DNA from: Sphingomonas metalli | Lineage (GTDB): Bacteria; Pseudomonadota; Alphaproteobacteria; Sphingomonadales; Sphingomonadaceae | Length of the DNA: 64,000 bases | Assembly (NCBI RefSeq): GCF_014641735.1 | Contig: NZ_BMIH01000002.1 | Span: 62,001-126,000, forward strand | Direction of reading: 5' to 3' | In this document: in pieces, positions 11,983 to 20,635 of the stretch | How positions within the stretch are numbered: the first letter of the stretch is position 1 | How the letters are laid out: each line of letters begins with the position of its first letter | The notes under the pieces: generated by a model | Seen by the model: only the letters and a program-made list of their open reading frames with translations | Told to the model about the DNA's origin: nothing | Database searches by the model: none | Translations under genes and position numbers: made by a program

Positions 11983-14900
11983 TCATTCCGCCGCCGGCCC
12001 GAGCTGCGGACGGCCGCCCTGCTCGATCAGCGGGCCGGTTTCGTCGCCCGGCCGATAGGTGAGCAGGCGGCGGCCGAGCCGCGGCCCGATCCACTCCTCC
12101 GCGCCGATCGACAGGCTGAAGGTCGCCGGCACGATCACCAGCGTCAGCACGGTCGACAGCAGCAGCCCGCCGATGACCGTCACCGCCATCGGCTGGTTGA
12201 ACGAACCGTCGCCGCCCAGCGACAGCGCGGTCGGGATCATGCCCGCGACCATCGCCACCGTCGTCATCACGATCGGCTGCGCGCGCTTGTGCCCCGCATC
12301 CAGGATCGCGTCCATCGGCGGCACGCCGGCGCGCATTTCCTCCAGCGCGAAGTCGATCAGCAGGATCGAGTTCTTGGCAACGATGCCGAGCAGCATCAGC
12401 AGGCCGATCAGCACCGGCAGCGAGACCGGCATGCTGCAGATGTGCAGCGCCAGCGCACCGCCCAGCGGGGCCAGCAGCAGCGAGCCCAGATTGACGAACG
12501 GCGGCATGGCGCGGCGGTAGAGGAGGATCAGCACCGCCAGCACGAGCATGATGCCCGCGATCACCGCGACGATGAAGTTCTGGATCATCTCCGCCTGCCA
12601 CTTGGCCGAGCCGGACGCGGCATAGTGGACGCCGGCGGGCAGTTCCTTCATCACCGGCAGCGCCATCGCCTTCGTCCGCTCCTCGCCGCTGATCGCCCCC
12701 GGGGCAAGATCGGCGTCGACGATGATCCGGCGTTCCTGGTTGAAGTGCTTGATCTCCGCCGGACCCGCACCATAGCTGATATCGGCCACGACCCGCAGCG
12801 GCACGGTGCCGCCACGCTGGACCTGCACCGGCAGGTTCTGGATCGTCGCCAGGTCGCGCCGGGCATAGGGGTCGAGCGCGACGCCGATCGGGATCTGCCG
12901 GTCGGGCAGCGAGAATTTGGCCGCATTCTGCTCGATTTCGCCCTGGGTGGCGATCCGGATCGTCTGGCTCAGCGCCGCGGTGCTGACGCCGAGATCGGCG
13001 GCGAGGTCGAGGCGCGGCCTGATGATCAGCTCGGGGCGCGGCATGTCGCCCTCGACCCGCGGCGCGCGCAGGTTCGGCAGCGTCTTCATCTCCTCCGCCA
13101 GCCGGTTCGCGGCCGACAGGAGCGCCTTGGGATCGTCGCCCGCCAGCATGATCGCGACCGGCCGGCTGCTGCCGCCGCCGCCATCGTTGGAGGCGAAGCT
13201 GATCCGGGCATCGGGGATCTCGTTCAGCAGCACCGCCGTCTCGCGCTCGAAGTTGATCGAGCTGCGGGCCCGGTCCTTGCGCAGCGTGATGTCGATCGTC
13301 GCCGAGCCGGGCTTCACCTTCTCGACCGAGGTCAGCACCTCGGACTGCTGGCCGAGGATCTCGACCGCCCGGTCCGCGACCGCCTCGGTCTGCGCCAGCG
13401 TCGTGCCCGGCGTCATCTGGATCGAGAGGGTCGAGAAGTCGACGTCCTGCGGAGGCTGGAAGGTGAAGGGCAGCGTCGCGAAGGCACCGATCGTCGCCAG
13501 GAACGAGACGACGCCCAGCCCCACCGTCTTCCAGCGGTTGCGCAGCGTCCAGCCGAGCACGTCCATGTAGCGGTCCATCGCCCAGCCGCCGCCATGTTCC
13601 TGATGGCCCTGCGCCTTCAGGAAATAGGCCGCGACCATCGGCGTGATGAGACGCGCGACGAGGAGGCTCATCAGTACGGCGACGACGACGGTGAAGCCGA
13701 AATTCTTGAAGAACTGGCCGGCGATGCCGGGCATCAGCCCGACCGGCAGGAACACCGCGACGATCGAGAAGGTGGTGGCGACCACCGCAAGGCCGATCTC
13801 GTCTGCGGCATCGATCGACGCCTGATAGGCCGTCTTGCCCATCCGCATGTGGCGGACGATGTTCTCGATCTCGACGATCGCGTCGTCGACCAGCACGCCC
13901 GCCACCAGGCTGAGGCCGAGCAGCGTCATGAAGTTCAGGCTGAACCCCATGAGCGACATGATCCAGAAGGTCGGGATGGCCGATAGCGGGATGGCGAGCG
14001 CCGAGATCAGGGTCGCCCGCTTGTCGCGCAGGAACAGGTAGACGACGATGACGGCCAGCACCGCGCCCTCGAACAGGGCATGGATCGCCGACTTGTACTG
14101 GTCCTTGGTATAGCCGGTGCTCGTGAACTGCTGGACGAAGCGGACCTTCGGATTTTCCTTCTCGAGCTTGGCCAGCTCCTTCACGGTCGCGTCGTACAGC
14201 GCAACTTCCGACGTACCGCGGGCGCGCTGGATGCCGAAGCCGACGACCTGCCGCCCGCGCACCTTCGCCAGCGCCCGCTGTTCGAGCGAGCTGTCGCGCA
14301 CCTGCGCGATGTCCGACAGGCGGACGGTGCGGCTGAGGCCTGGAATGGCCTGGCCGTTCGAGGCCATGACGTTGCCGGTGATCGGGATCTGCGTCTGCCC
14401 GAGCGTATAGGCGTCCTGCGCGTTGCCGACGATGCGCAACGACTGCTCGCCGCCGCCCAGCTCGGACCGGCCGCCCGCCGCGTTGGTGTTCGCGGCGCGC
14501 AGCGCCTGATTGACCTGCGAGGCGGTGATGCCCAGCGCCTGCATCTTGTCCGGATCGAGGATGACGCGGATGGCCCGGTCGACGCCGCCGGTCAGCTCGA
14601 TATTCTGCATGCCGGGCACGGCGAGAAGACGCTTGCGGACGACGCGGTCGACGAAGTTCGACAGCTCCTCCATGGTCATGTCGTTGCCCTCGACCGACCA
14701 GGTCGCGATCGAGCCGTTGTTGATGATGATCCGCTCGACGCGCGGCTCGATGATCCCTTCGGGCAGTTCGCCGCGCACCGACGCGACCGCATCGCGCACG
14801 TCGGTGACGGCACGGTCGACGGGCGTATCGAAGCTGAACTGGACGAAGGTGCCGCTGCTGCCTTCGGTGATGGTCGAGTTGATCTCGTCCACGCCTTCGA

Positions 14901-15129
14901 GGCCGCGGATCGCCGCCTCGACGCGCTGGGTGATCTGCGTCTCGATCTCGGTCGGGGCAGCGCCCGGCTGGCTGATGCTGACATAGACGGCCGGGAAGGT
15001 GATTTCCGGGCTGTTGTTGATCGGCATCCGGCTGAACGAGACGAGACCGGCGATGGTCAGCGCCAGGAACAGGACGATGGGCGGGACCGGGTTACGGATC
15101 GCCCAGGCGGACATATTGCGGAAGTTCAT
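11983..15129 (-). CDS. RND efflux pump permease (HAE1/AcrB-like)
   Basis: A 1048-residue inner membrane proton/drug antiporter, the normal length for the family. It begins with the first membrane helix ([20 protein letters not shown]), contains two large periplasmic loops and the TM4 motif [15 protein letters not shown] with the paired aspartates used for proton relay. It follows its adaptor by 5 bp. The frame stays open upstream into the adaptor gene, but homology and the ATG at 15129 mark the start. No outer membrane factor follows, so the pump probably uses a TolC-like channel encoded elsewhere. The substrate cannot be told from sequence. Confidence 0.93.
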   Translation of the reverse strand: MNFRNMSAWAIRNPVPPIVLFLALTIAGLVSFSRMPINNSPEITFPAVYVSISQPGAAPTEIETQITQRVEAAIRGLEGVDEINSTITEGSSGTFVQFSFDTPVDRAVTDVRDAVASVRGELPEGIIEPRVERIIINNGSIATWSVEGNDMTMEELSNFVDRVVRKRLLAVPGMQNIELTGGVDRAIRVILDPDKMQALGITASQVNQALRAANTNAAGGRSELGGGEQSLRIVGNAQDAYTLGQTQIPITGNVMASNGQAIPGLSRTVRLSDIAQVRDSSLEQRALAKVRGRQVVGFGIQRARGTSEVALYDATVKELAKLEKENPKVRFVQQFTSTGYTKDQYKSAIHALFEGAVLAVIVVYLFLRDKRATLISALAIPLSAIPTFWIMSLMGFSLNFMTLLGLSLVAGVLVDDAIVEIENIVRHMRMGKTAYQASIDAADEIGLAVVATTFSIVAVFLPVGLMPGIAGQFFKNFGFTVVVAVLMSLLVARLITPMVAAYFLKAQGHQEHGGGWAMDRYMDVLGWTLRNRWKTVGLGVVSFLATIGAFATLPFTFQPPQDVDFSTLSIQMTPGTTLAQTEAVADRAVEILGQQSEVLTSVEKVKPGSATIDITLRKDRARSSINFERETAVLLNEIPDARISFASNDGGGGSSRPVAIMLAGDDPKALLSAANRLAEEMKTLPNLRAPRVEGDMPRPELIIRPRLDLAADLGVSTAALSQTIRIATQGEIEQNAAKFSLPDRQIPIGVALDPYARRDLATIQNLPVQVQRGGTVPLRVVADISYGAGPAEIKHFNQERRIIVDADLAPGAISGEERTKAMALPVMKELPAGVHYAASGSAKWQAEMIQNFIVAVIAGIMLVLAVLILLYRRAMPPFVNLGSLLLAPLGGALALHICSMPVSLPVLIGLLMLLGIVAKNSILLIDFALEEMRAGVPPMDAILDAGHKRAQPIVMTTVAMVAGMIPTALSLGGDGSFNQPMAVTVIGGLLLSTVLTLVIVPATFSLSIGAEEWIGPRLGRRLLTYRPGDETGPLIEQGGRPQLGPAAE

Positions 15130-15134
15130 GGCCG

Positions 15135-16289
15135 TCAGCCCTTCTGCGCCTGGCGCACCGGCTTCACCTTCTGGCCGGGATTGAGGAACGCGCCGGCTGA
15201 AAGAACCACGCGCTCCGTCCCGTTCAGGCCCTGGGCGATCGCCACGCCGGCTTCGGAAACGGTGCCCACCGTCACGTCGCGGCGTTCGACCTTGTCGCCC
15301 GCGCCCACGACATAGACATAGCTGCCCTTGCCGTCGTTGAGCACCGCCGATTCCGGCAGGAGCGGCTGCGAACTCGCGCCCGCCACGATCTGCGCGCTGG
15401 CGAAGCCGCCGGGTCGCAAGGCGGGATCGTAGCGCACCGCGACGCGGGCGATGCCCTGGCGCGTGGAGGGATCGACCACCGGCGCGATCTGCCACACCTC
15501 GCCCGGGAAGCGCTGGGTCGAGCCGGTCGGCGTGACCTCCGCCCGGGCGCCGACATGCAGCCCCGCCAGATCGCTCTCGCTCATCTGTGCGCGCAGTTCG
15601 ATCAGGCCCTGGTCGGCCATGCGGAACAGCGTGCCGCTGCCCGAGCCGACGATCTGCCCGACCTCGATCTGGCGCGTCAGGATCAGACCGTCGTTCGGCG
15701 CGCGGATGTCGAGCCGGCCGTTCCGCGCGCGGGCCTCGGCGAAATTGGCGGCAGCGACCTTCACCCGCGCGGCGGCGGCGTCGCGCGTCGCCGTACGGCG
15801 CTGCAGATCAGCCTTGGAGATGAAGCCACGGTCGACCAGTGCGGCGGCGCGATCGAGCTCCGCCTGCGCCAGCGTCAGGTCTGCCCGGGCGACATTGACC
15901 TGAGCACCCAGCGACTGCGCGCTTTGCACCTGCACCGACCGGTCGACGGTCGCGAGTACCTGGCCGCGGCGGACCCATTGGCCAGGCTCGACCAGCACCC
16001 GCGTCACCAGCCCGCCCTCACCGGCGATGCCGATCGGCATGTCGCGCCGTGCGGCGAGCGAGCCCGTCGCGGTGATCGTGCGATCGGCGGTCTTGCGCCC
16101 GGGCACGACGACGGTGACCGGCGACAGCTGCTCGCCGCCGGCGCTCGCCGCCGGCGCCGCACCGCCGCCCTTGCCGCGCATCGCGACATAGCCGATCGCG
16201 AGCGCGACGATCGCGACGATGGCCGCAATCAGGATCCAGCGGCGCCGCGAACGGGTCTCCACCGGTCCGGTCAGCCGCTCCTGATTCAT
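15135..16289 (-). CDS. RND efflux periplasmic adaptor (HlyD/MexE family)
   Basis: The membrane fusion protein of the RND pump, 384 residues from the chosen start. One N-terminal membrane anchor (about residues 18-37) is followed by a barrel-sandwich domain (GQWVRRGQVLATVD), an alpha-hairpin (LGAQVNVARADLTLAQAELDR in part) and a beta-barrel domain. No lipobox is present. ATG at 16289 has GAGG eight bases upstream; an ATG at 16310 and a TTG at 16340 are in-frame alternatives giving 391 and 401 residues. First gene of the pump operon, divergent from the SIMPL gene. Confidence 0.9.
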   Translation of the reverse strand: MNQERLTGPVETRSRRRWILIAAIVAIVALAIGYVAMRGKGGGAAPAASAGGEQLSPVTVVVPGRKTADRTITATGSLAARRDMPIGIAGEGGLVTRVLVEPGQWVRRGQVLATVDRSVQVQSAQSLGAQVNVARADLTLAQAELDRAAALVDRGFISKADLQRRTATRDAAAARVKVAAANFAEARARNGRLDIRAPNDGLILTRQIEVGQIVGSGSGTLFRMADQGLIELRAQMSESDLAGLHVGARAEVTPTGSTQRFPGEVWQIAPVVDPSTRQGIARVAVRYDPALRPGGFASAQIVAGASSQPLLPESAVLNDGKGSYVYVVGAGDKVERRDVTVGTVSEAGVAIAQGLNGTERVVLSAGAFLNPGQKVKPVRQAQKG

Positions 16290-16356
16290 CGCACCCGCCT
16301 CGTAATTCATGCCGTCTTCGACCCCGTCCGGGGTGCGCAACGCTCCCCCCTGCCAC

Positions 16357-16378
16357 TGTGTTACACAAATATATCACT
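16357..16378. promoter_or_regulatory. AT-rich candidate operator/promoter between efflux adaptor and SIMPL gene
   Basis: This is the only AT-rich patch in the divergent intergenic region. It contains the short dyad GTGT-t-ACAC followed by AAATATATCAC. Position just upstream of the pump operon would suit a TetR/MarR-type operator or the -10 of the minus-strand promoter. No regulator gene lies nearby, so the assignment rests on composition and position only. Confidence 0.25.
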
Positions 16379-16509
16379 GGGCTCAAGGCCGGAACGCGGT
16401 ACGTTCATCCGCAGTTGAACTGACGCGGAGCATAGTTGCTCGAACCCCGCGATGGTCACCCATCGCCCCACAAACCGCCTGCAAATGGCACAGAAAAAGG
16501 GAAAAAGCC

Positions 16510-17232
16510 ATGCGCTACGCCGCCATCCTGCTGCTGGCAGCCACGCCTGTCGCCGCCTTCGCGCAAGCCGAGCCGGCGGTACCAATGGTTCCGGCGAGCG
16601 GCACGCTTCTCGACGTCACCGCGATGGGCCGCACCACGCGCGTGCCGGATCTCGCGACGATCCGGGCCGGCGTGGTTTCGACCGCCCCGACGGCCGCGCA
16701 GGCGCTCCGCGACAATGCCACCGCGATGAACCGGGTGCTGGGCGCCCTGCGCAAGGCCGGGGTCGCCCCGCGCGACCTGGCGACGGCGACGGTGCAGCTG
16801 TCACCGCAATATCGCTACCAGGACAATCAGCCGCCGCACGTGACGGGGTATCAGGCGAACAACAGCGTATCGGTCCGCTTCCGCGATGTCGCGCGGTCGG
16901 GCGCGATCCTCGACACCCTCGTCGCGGAGGGCGCGAATCAGATCGACGGGCCCAACCTCTCGCTCGCCGAACCCGACCAGGCGCTCGACGAGGCCCGTAC
17001 GGACGCGATCCGCCGTGCGCGGGCCCGGGCCGATCTCTATGCGCGCGCCGCCGGCTTGCGCGTGTTGCGCATGGTCTCGATCAGCGAAGCGGGGCAGGAC
17101 GATGGCGGCCCAAGTCGCCCACCGATGATGGCGCTGGCGCGCGCGTCCGACATGAGCGCCAAGACGGAGATCGCGCCGGGCGAGAAGGACATCACCGCGA
17201 CCGTGCAGGTCCGCTTCCTTCTCGGAAGCTGA
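16510..17232 (+). CDS. SIMPL (DUF541) domain periplasmic protein
   Basis: A 240-residue exported protein with a signal peptide cleaved near AFAQA (residues 1-21) and a SIMPL/DUF541 domain: VTAMGRTTRVPDLATIRAGV, then ATVQLSPQYRYQDNQPPHVT and a C-terminal DITATVQVRFLL strand. Homologues are periplasmic or outer-membrane-associated oligomers linked to oxidative stress; the biochemical role is unclear. ATG at 16510 has AAGGG about eight bases upstream and starts the signal peptide. It is divergent from the RND pump and convergent with the GlsB gene, with a terminator between. Confidence 0.88.
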   Translation: MRYAAILLLAATPVAAFAQAEPAVPMVPASGTLLDVTAMGRTTRVPDLATIRAGVVSTAPTAAQALRDNATAMNRVLGALRKAGVAPRDLATATVQLSPQYRYQDNQPPHVTGYQANNSVSVRFRDVARSGAILDTLVAEGANQIDGPNLSLAEPDQALDEARTDAIRRARARADLYARAAGLRVLRMVSISEAGQDDGGPSRPPMMALARASDMSAKTEIAPGEKDITATVQVRFLLGS

Positions 17233-17282
17233 GGCGGGCGGCCGCGGCTGTCGGCAGGAGGATCGGGCAGCAGGCAGATGCG

Positions 17283-17320
17283 GAAAGGGCCGCCCGGTCT
17301 CCCGGACGGCCCTTTCGTTT
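17283..17320. terminator. Hairpin terminator between convergent SIMPL and GlsB genes
   Basis: A perfect 10-bp stem GAAAGGGCCG/CGGCCCTTTC (17283-17292 with 17307-17316) is extended after one mismatch by four further GC pairs around a TCTC loop. A short T-run follows on the plus strand and TTTCC on the minus strand, so it could act in both directions. Confidence 0.7.
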
Positions 17321-17342
17321 GCGATCTCGCTAGATCAGCGAC

Positions 17343-17600
17343 TTAGCGAACCCGACCGCGGCGAACCAGGTTCACGATCGCAAGCAGGACGACCGCGCCC
17401 AGCAGCGAAACGAGGAACGAGGTGACCGTCAGCGGCGAGTTGTTGATCGAGCCGCCCGACAGGATCAGGCCACCGAGGAACGCGCCGATGATGCCGACGA
17501 CGATGTTCAGGAAGATGCCCTGCTGCGCGTCGGTCCGCATGATGATGCTCGCCAGCCAGCCGATGACACCGCCGATGATCAGCCACAGAATGATGCCCAT
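17343..17600 (-). CDS. GlsB/YeaQ/YmgE family stress membrane protein
   Basis: An 85-residue, glycine-rich membrane protein with three hydrophobic helices: IILWLIIGGVIGWLASIIM, then NIVVGIIGAFLGGLILSGG and a third helix at SFLVSLLGAVVLLAIV. Full family length. A strong Shine-Dalgarno GGAGGGAACGG precedes the ATG. Family members (transglycosylase-associated protein, YeaQ) respond to stress but have no proven activity. A GGAAC...GTTTT promoter-like pair lies about 50-75 bp upstream and resembles EcfG (general stress sigma) promoters. Confidence 0.88.
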   Translation of the reverse strand: MGIILWLIIGGVIGWLASIIMRTDAQQGIFLNIVVGIIGAFLGGLILSGGSINNSPLTVTSFLVSLLGAVVLLAIVNLVRRGRVR

Positions 17601-17649
17601 TTTCCGTTCCCTCCGTTTGCGACCCGCGAACGGCGCGGGTGTTGAAGGG

Positions 17650-17676
17650 AAAACCGCGATGGCTCCGACTTGTTCC
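17650..17676 (-). promoter_or_regulatory. Candidate EcfG-type (general stress) promoter of the GlsB gene
   Basis: On the minus strand GGAAC (17676-17672) is followed after 17 bases by GTTTT (17654-17650). Alphaproteobacterial EcfG promoters have GGAAC, a 16-17 base spacer and CGTT, so this is a near match with the -10 slightly off. The transcript would start about 40 bases before the start codon at 17600. Stress proteins of this family are frequent EcfG targets, which supports but does not prove the call. Confidence 0.4.
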
Positions 17677-17690
17677 GGCCCCGATCCTAA

Positions 17691-17990
17691 TCAGTATTTC
17701 TGCTGGCGTTCGTAGAGGGTACGGTAATGCTGGATGCGCGTGACCCGGAGCCCGGGCATGCCCGACCGGTCGATCGCGCGCTGCCAGCCGGCGAACTCCT
17801 CGACCGTGAGATTGTAGCGCTGGCATACCTCGTCGACCGACAGCAGCCCGCCGTTCACCGCCGCCACGACCTCTGCCTTGCGCCGCACGACCCAGCGGGT
17901 CGTGTTGGGGGGCGGCAAGGAGTCGATCGTCAGCGGTTCGCCGAGCGGACCGATGACCTTGGCGGGACGGATCTTTTCGTTCTGGATCAT
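17691..17990 (-). CDS. sciP: DUF1153 protein, SciP-like CtrA inhibitor
   Basis: A 99-residue protein that matches the alphaproteobacterial DUF1153 family. It has the conserved IGPLGEPLTIDSLPPPNT start, then WVVRRKAEVVAAV and a helix-turn-helix (LLSVDEVCQRYNLTVEEFAGW). In Caulobacter the member SciP binds CtrA and blocks its transcriptional activation in the cell cycle. The ATG at 17990 has GAGG 7-10 bases upstream. The symbol is assigned by family resemblance; the regulatory role in this organism is inferred. Confidence 0.8.
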   Translation of the reverse strand: MIQNEKIRPAKVIGPLGEPLTIDSLPPPNTTRWVVRRKAEVVAAVNGGLLSVDEVCQRYNLTVEEFAGWQRAIDRSGMPGLRVTRIQHYRTLYERQQKY

Positions 17991-18094
17991 TCTCTAACCT
18001 CAATCGGGGCGGCGAGGCCCCGTTCGCAACGCGTACGAGCGGCTTACCAGTCAGGCCTTGAAGATCGCCTGAAACGCCGCGGTAAACGGGGTCT

Positions 18095-18268
18095 TCAACT
18101 CTCCTTCCAATCCGTAAGCATCCGCGCGACACCGGCATTGAAGCAGCCTGCCGCGGGCGTGGCCGGCGGACTGGCGAGCGGATCGGCATCTTTCGGGCGC
18201 AGCGATCCGGGCGTCGCAGGCATGGCGGCGCCCGCGTTCCCCACGCGCATGTCTCGTCCCTGCTCCAT
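18095..18268 (-). CDS. Possible small protein of 57 residues
   Basis: An open frame with ATG at 18268 and a good purine-rich ribosome site (AAAGGGGAACGGG) directly upstream. The product would be Ala/Pro-rich, with one cysteine and a C-terminal MLTDWKES; no membrane segment and no domain that I recognise. It sits alone between the SciP-like gene and divergent mnmA, in a region of 388 bp that otherwise holds no gene. The ribosome site and position are the only support, so it may be spurious. Confidence 0.35.
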   Translation of the reverse strand: MEQGRDMRVGNAGAAMPATPGSLRPKDADPLASPPATPAAGCFNAGVARMLTDWKES

Positions 18269-18378
18269 CCCGTTCCCCTTTCGCCGGAATACCGAACGTG
18301 TCGCCCTCCTAACCCGATGGGAATGAAGGCAAGGTAAAGCCGCTTTGAACCAGCGCCGGGCGCGCCTATCTGCGAGCC

Positions 18379-19506
18379 GTGGATATGAAGGCGGATTTCG
18401 ATCTGGAAGGCCGGGGCGCGCGCCCGCGGATCGTCGTGGCCATGTCGGGCGGGGTCGACAGCTCGGTCGTCGCCGCACTGGCGGTACGGAGCGGCGCGGA
18501 AGTGATCGGCGTCACGCTGCAACTCTACGACCATGGCGAGGCGACGGCCCGGCCCGGTGCCTGTTGCGCCGGGCGCGACATCCGCGACGCGCGCGCCGTA
18601 TGCGACCGGCTGGGTATCCCGCATTACGTCCATGACCACGAAAGCGCCTTCCGCAGCGCGGTGGTCGATCGCTTTGCCGACGAATATCTCGCCGGGCGGA
18701 CCCCGATTCCCTGCGTCCAGTGCAATATGGGGCCGAAATTCACCGACCTGTTCGCGCTGGCCCGCGATCTGGGGGCGGATTGCCTCGCCACCGGCCACTA
18801 TGTGCGTCGCGTCGTCGGACCGGCCGGACCGGAACTGTATCGCGGCGTCGATCCGGCGCGGGACCAGAGCTATTTCCTCTTCGCCACGACCAGCGCCCAG
18901 CTCGACTTTCTCCGCTTCCCCCTGGGCGGCCTGCCGAAGGACCGGGTGCGCGCGATCGCCGGGGAACTCGGTCTCAGCGTCGCCGGCAAGCCCGACAGCC
19001 AGGACATCTGCTTCGTGCCCGACGGCAATTATGCCGCCCTCGTCAAGAAGCTGCGCCCGCAGGCGGCGACCGGCGGCGACATCGTCGATATGGCGGGACA
19101 CAGGCTGGGCGAGCATCAGGGCCTGGTGCACTTCACCGTCGGCCAGCGGCGGGGGCTGGAGATCGGCGGGCAGCCCGAGCCCTTGTACGTCATCCGCCTC
19201 GAGCCCGAAACGCGTCGCGTCGTCGTCGGGCCGCGGGCCGCGCTTGCGGTGACCGCCGTGACGCTGAGCGACGTGAACTGGATTGGGCCTCTGCCCGACG
19301 TGCCGGTGATGGCGAAGGTCCGCTCGATGGCCCGGCCGGCGCCGGCCCGCCTGTTCGGCGAGCGGCTGGTCTTCGATTCGCCCGAATATGGCGTCGCGCC
19401 CGGTCAGGCGGCCGTGCTCTATGCTGGCGAGCGGGTACTCGGCGGCGGTTGGATCGCAGCGACGGAACCGGCCATCGCCGCACCGCAAGCCGTTCTACAA
19501 GCGTGA
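18379..19506 (+). CDS. mnmA: tRNA-specific 2-thiouridylase MnmA
   Basis: Thiolates uridine 34 of tRNA-Lys, -Glu and -Gln in the cytoplasm. The 375-residue protein has the PP-loop SGGVDSS (about 24-30), the catalytic cysteine in IPCVQCN, the TGHYVRR and [14 protein letters not shown] motifs, with the second cysteine in DICF, and a C-terminal barrel starting at [11 protein letters not shown] at 18379 is the first in-frame start; an ATG two codons later (18385) is equally possible. A strong hairpin follows the stop. Confidence 0.93.
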   Translation: MDMKADFDLEGRGARPRIVVAMSGGVDSSVVAALAVRSGAEVIGVTLQLYDHGEATARPGACCAGRDIRDARAVCDRLGIPHYVHDHESAFRSAVVDRFADEYLAGRTPIPCVQCNMGPKFTDLFALARDLGADCLATGHYVRRVVGPAGPELYRGVDPARDQSYFLFATTSAQLDFLRFPLGGLPKDRVRAIAGELGLSVAGKPDSQDICFVPDGNYAALVKKLRPQAATGGDIVDMAGHRLGEHQGLVHFTVGQRRGLEIGGQPEPLYVIRLEPETRRVVVGPRAALAVTAVTLSDVNWIGPLPDVPVMAKVRSMARPAPARLFGERLVFDSPEYGVAPGQAAVLYAGERVLGGGWIAATEPAIAAPQAVLQA

Positions 19507-19517
19507 GAAAAGATTAG

Positions 19518-19557
19518 GCGGGAGAGAGCGCGGCTTCCCACGCGCTCGATCTCCCGC
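19518..19557. terminator. Long hairpin just after mnmA
   Basis: GCGGGAGA+GAGCGCG (19518-19532) pairs with CGCGCTC+TCTCCCGC (19541-19557), giving a 15-bp GC-rich stem with a two-base bulge and an 8-base loop. It begins 12 bases after the mnmA stop. There is no T-run behind it, so it may be a stabilising 3' structure or a non-canonical terminator rather than a standard one. Confidence 0.5.
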
Positions 19558-19660
19558 ACCATCGCGTCGCCGGTGCCGGTTCGACCGGCGGCTCCGCTCC
19601 GTAATTCGTCTTTTGATTGACGGCTCAACGACGGCAAGCGGACCGCTATACGAGCCGGGA

Positions 19661-19690
19661 CCAAAAAAAAAGGCCGGACGAGCCGGCCTT
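19661..19690 (-). terminator. Rho-independent terminator, minus strand
   Basis: Perfect 8-bp stem AAGGCCGG/CCGGCCTT (19670-19677 with 19683-19690) and a 5-base loop. On the minus strand it is followed at once by nine T residues. It would end transcripts coming from pdxH, the CDF gene and the PhzF-like gene, or from a small RNA starting between. Confidence 0.85.
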
Positions 19691-19740
19691 GAAAAGTTTT
19701 TAGGAGAGGATGCCTGAAAGGCACGCTCTTTTTGCATCGC
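19661..19740 (-). ncRNA. Candidate small RNA or 3' UTR RNA ending in a strong terminator
   Basis: Reading the minus strand, an AT-rich stretch unlike the surrounding coding DNA contains a small hairpin TGCC-TTTCA-GGCA, a single-stranded CU-rich segment CATCCTCTCCT, and then a textbook terminator with nine T residues. This architecture is typical of Hfq-dependent trans-acting RNAs, whose CU-rich loops can pair with ribosome binding sites. It could equally be the processed 3' end of the PhzF-like transcript that ends at 19790. I see no convincing promoter. No known family recognised. Confidence 0.3.
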
Positions 19741-19789
19741 AGCGAGACTGTTCGCAAGTGCAACTTGTTTTCTCGTGAATGCAATTTTG

Positions 19790-20635
19790 TTAATCGTCAC
19801 CCCTGCTGCACGCTTCGGTGTGCTTGAAGAGGCAACGCCCTGCGAGCCGGACCGTCGGTCCGTCGAGAGAGACTGTCAGGCGACCGCCCCGCGGGCTCGC
19901 CTGCTCCGCCTCGAAGCCCGTCCTTCCCAGCCGCTGCGTCCAATAGGCGGCCACCACGGCATGCGCGGAACCAGTCACCGCATCCTCGCCACCGTGGCGC
20001 GGTACGAAGACGCGACTGACCACATCGGCGATGTCGCCCGGGGCGGTGACGATCGCCATCACGTCGCCGCGTGCCGCCGCCAGGGCGGTCAGGTCCGGCA
20101 CGACCGCCCGCACCGCCGCCGCGTCGGGCAGCACGATCACCGCGTAGCCGGCCGGATGCCACAGCGAAGCGACGGCGATCTGCAACCCCAGGGCTGCGAT
20201 CACGTCGGGCAGATCATGCGGTTCGGGATCGATCCTCGGTAGCGATATCGCCGTCTCGTCCCCTGCCCGTTCGACCGTCAGGATACCGGCGAAGCGCGTG
20301 GCGAACCGGACGTGCTGCCGTTGAGGATCTCGCGTCAGCAGCACATGCCCGGCCGCCAGCGTCGCATGCCCGCATAGCTGCACCTCGCCCTTCGGGGAGA
20401 ACCAGCGGAGCCCATGGTCCGCCTCGCCATCCTCAGGGCGCATGACAAAGGCGGTATCCGGCGCACCGATCGCCTGCGCCGCGGCGAGCATCGCGGCATC
20501 GTCCGGCCAGGCGGGCACCTCCACGATCGCGGCCGGGTTGCCGAGCAGCCGCGGCGGGCCGACGAACACATCGACCAGGATGGGCGTCGCGGCCGATCCT
20601 GACGGCGTTCCGATCAGAGGCGCTTGCCGAACCAA
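19790..20635 (-). CDS. PhzF family isomerase/epimerase-like protein
   Basis: A member of the PhzF/diaminopimelate-epimerase-like fold, up to 281 residues. Family marks are VDVFVGPPRLLGNPAAIV near the N-terminus, then FSPKGEVQLCGHATLAAGHVL (in part) and a second-half GGEDAVTGSAHAVVAAYW. The catalytic glutamate of PhzF lies in an SETTFV-like motif; here the same place reads APDTAFV, so Asp60 stands where Glu is expected. No ATG starts the domain; TTG at 20635, overlapping the CDF gene by 22 bp, is the longest option and a start nearer 20590 would fit the homology. Substrate unknown; no phenazine genes nearby. Confidence 0.82.
   Translation of the reverse strand: MVRQAPLIGTPSGSAATPILVDVFVGPPRLLGNPAAIVEVPAWPDDAAMLAAAQAIGAPDTAFVMRPEDGEADHGLRWFSPKGEVQLCGHATLAAGHVLLTRDPQRQHVRFATRFAGILTVERAGDETAISLPRIDPEPHDLPDVIAALGLQIAVASLWHPAGYAVIVLPDAAAVRAVVPDLTALAAARGDVMAIVTAPGDIADVVSRVFVPRHGGEDAVTGSAHAVVAAYWTQRLGRTGFEAEQASPRGGRLTVSLDGPTVRLAGRCLFKHTEACSRGDD

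Noticed and set aside
12289..13986. A long plus-strand open frame antisense to the RND permease
   Set aside because: Its product is a low-complexity Arg/His/Asp-rich string with no homology signs; the minus-strand frame is a well-conserved RND pump.
11983..15495. Reading the RND permease as starting inside the adaptor gene
   Set aside because: The extra upstream residues overlap the adaptor in another frame and lack the family N-terminus, which begins at 15129.
19575..19589. T-arm-like GCCGG-TTCGA-CCGGC suggesting a tRNA after mnmA
   Set aside because: The loop has five bases instead of seven and no anticodon or D arm or acceptor stem can be drawn around it.
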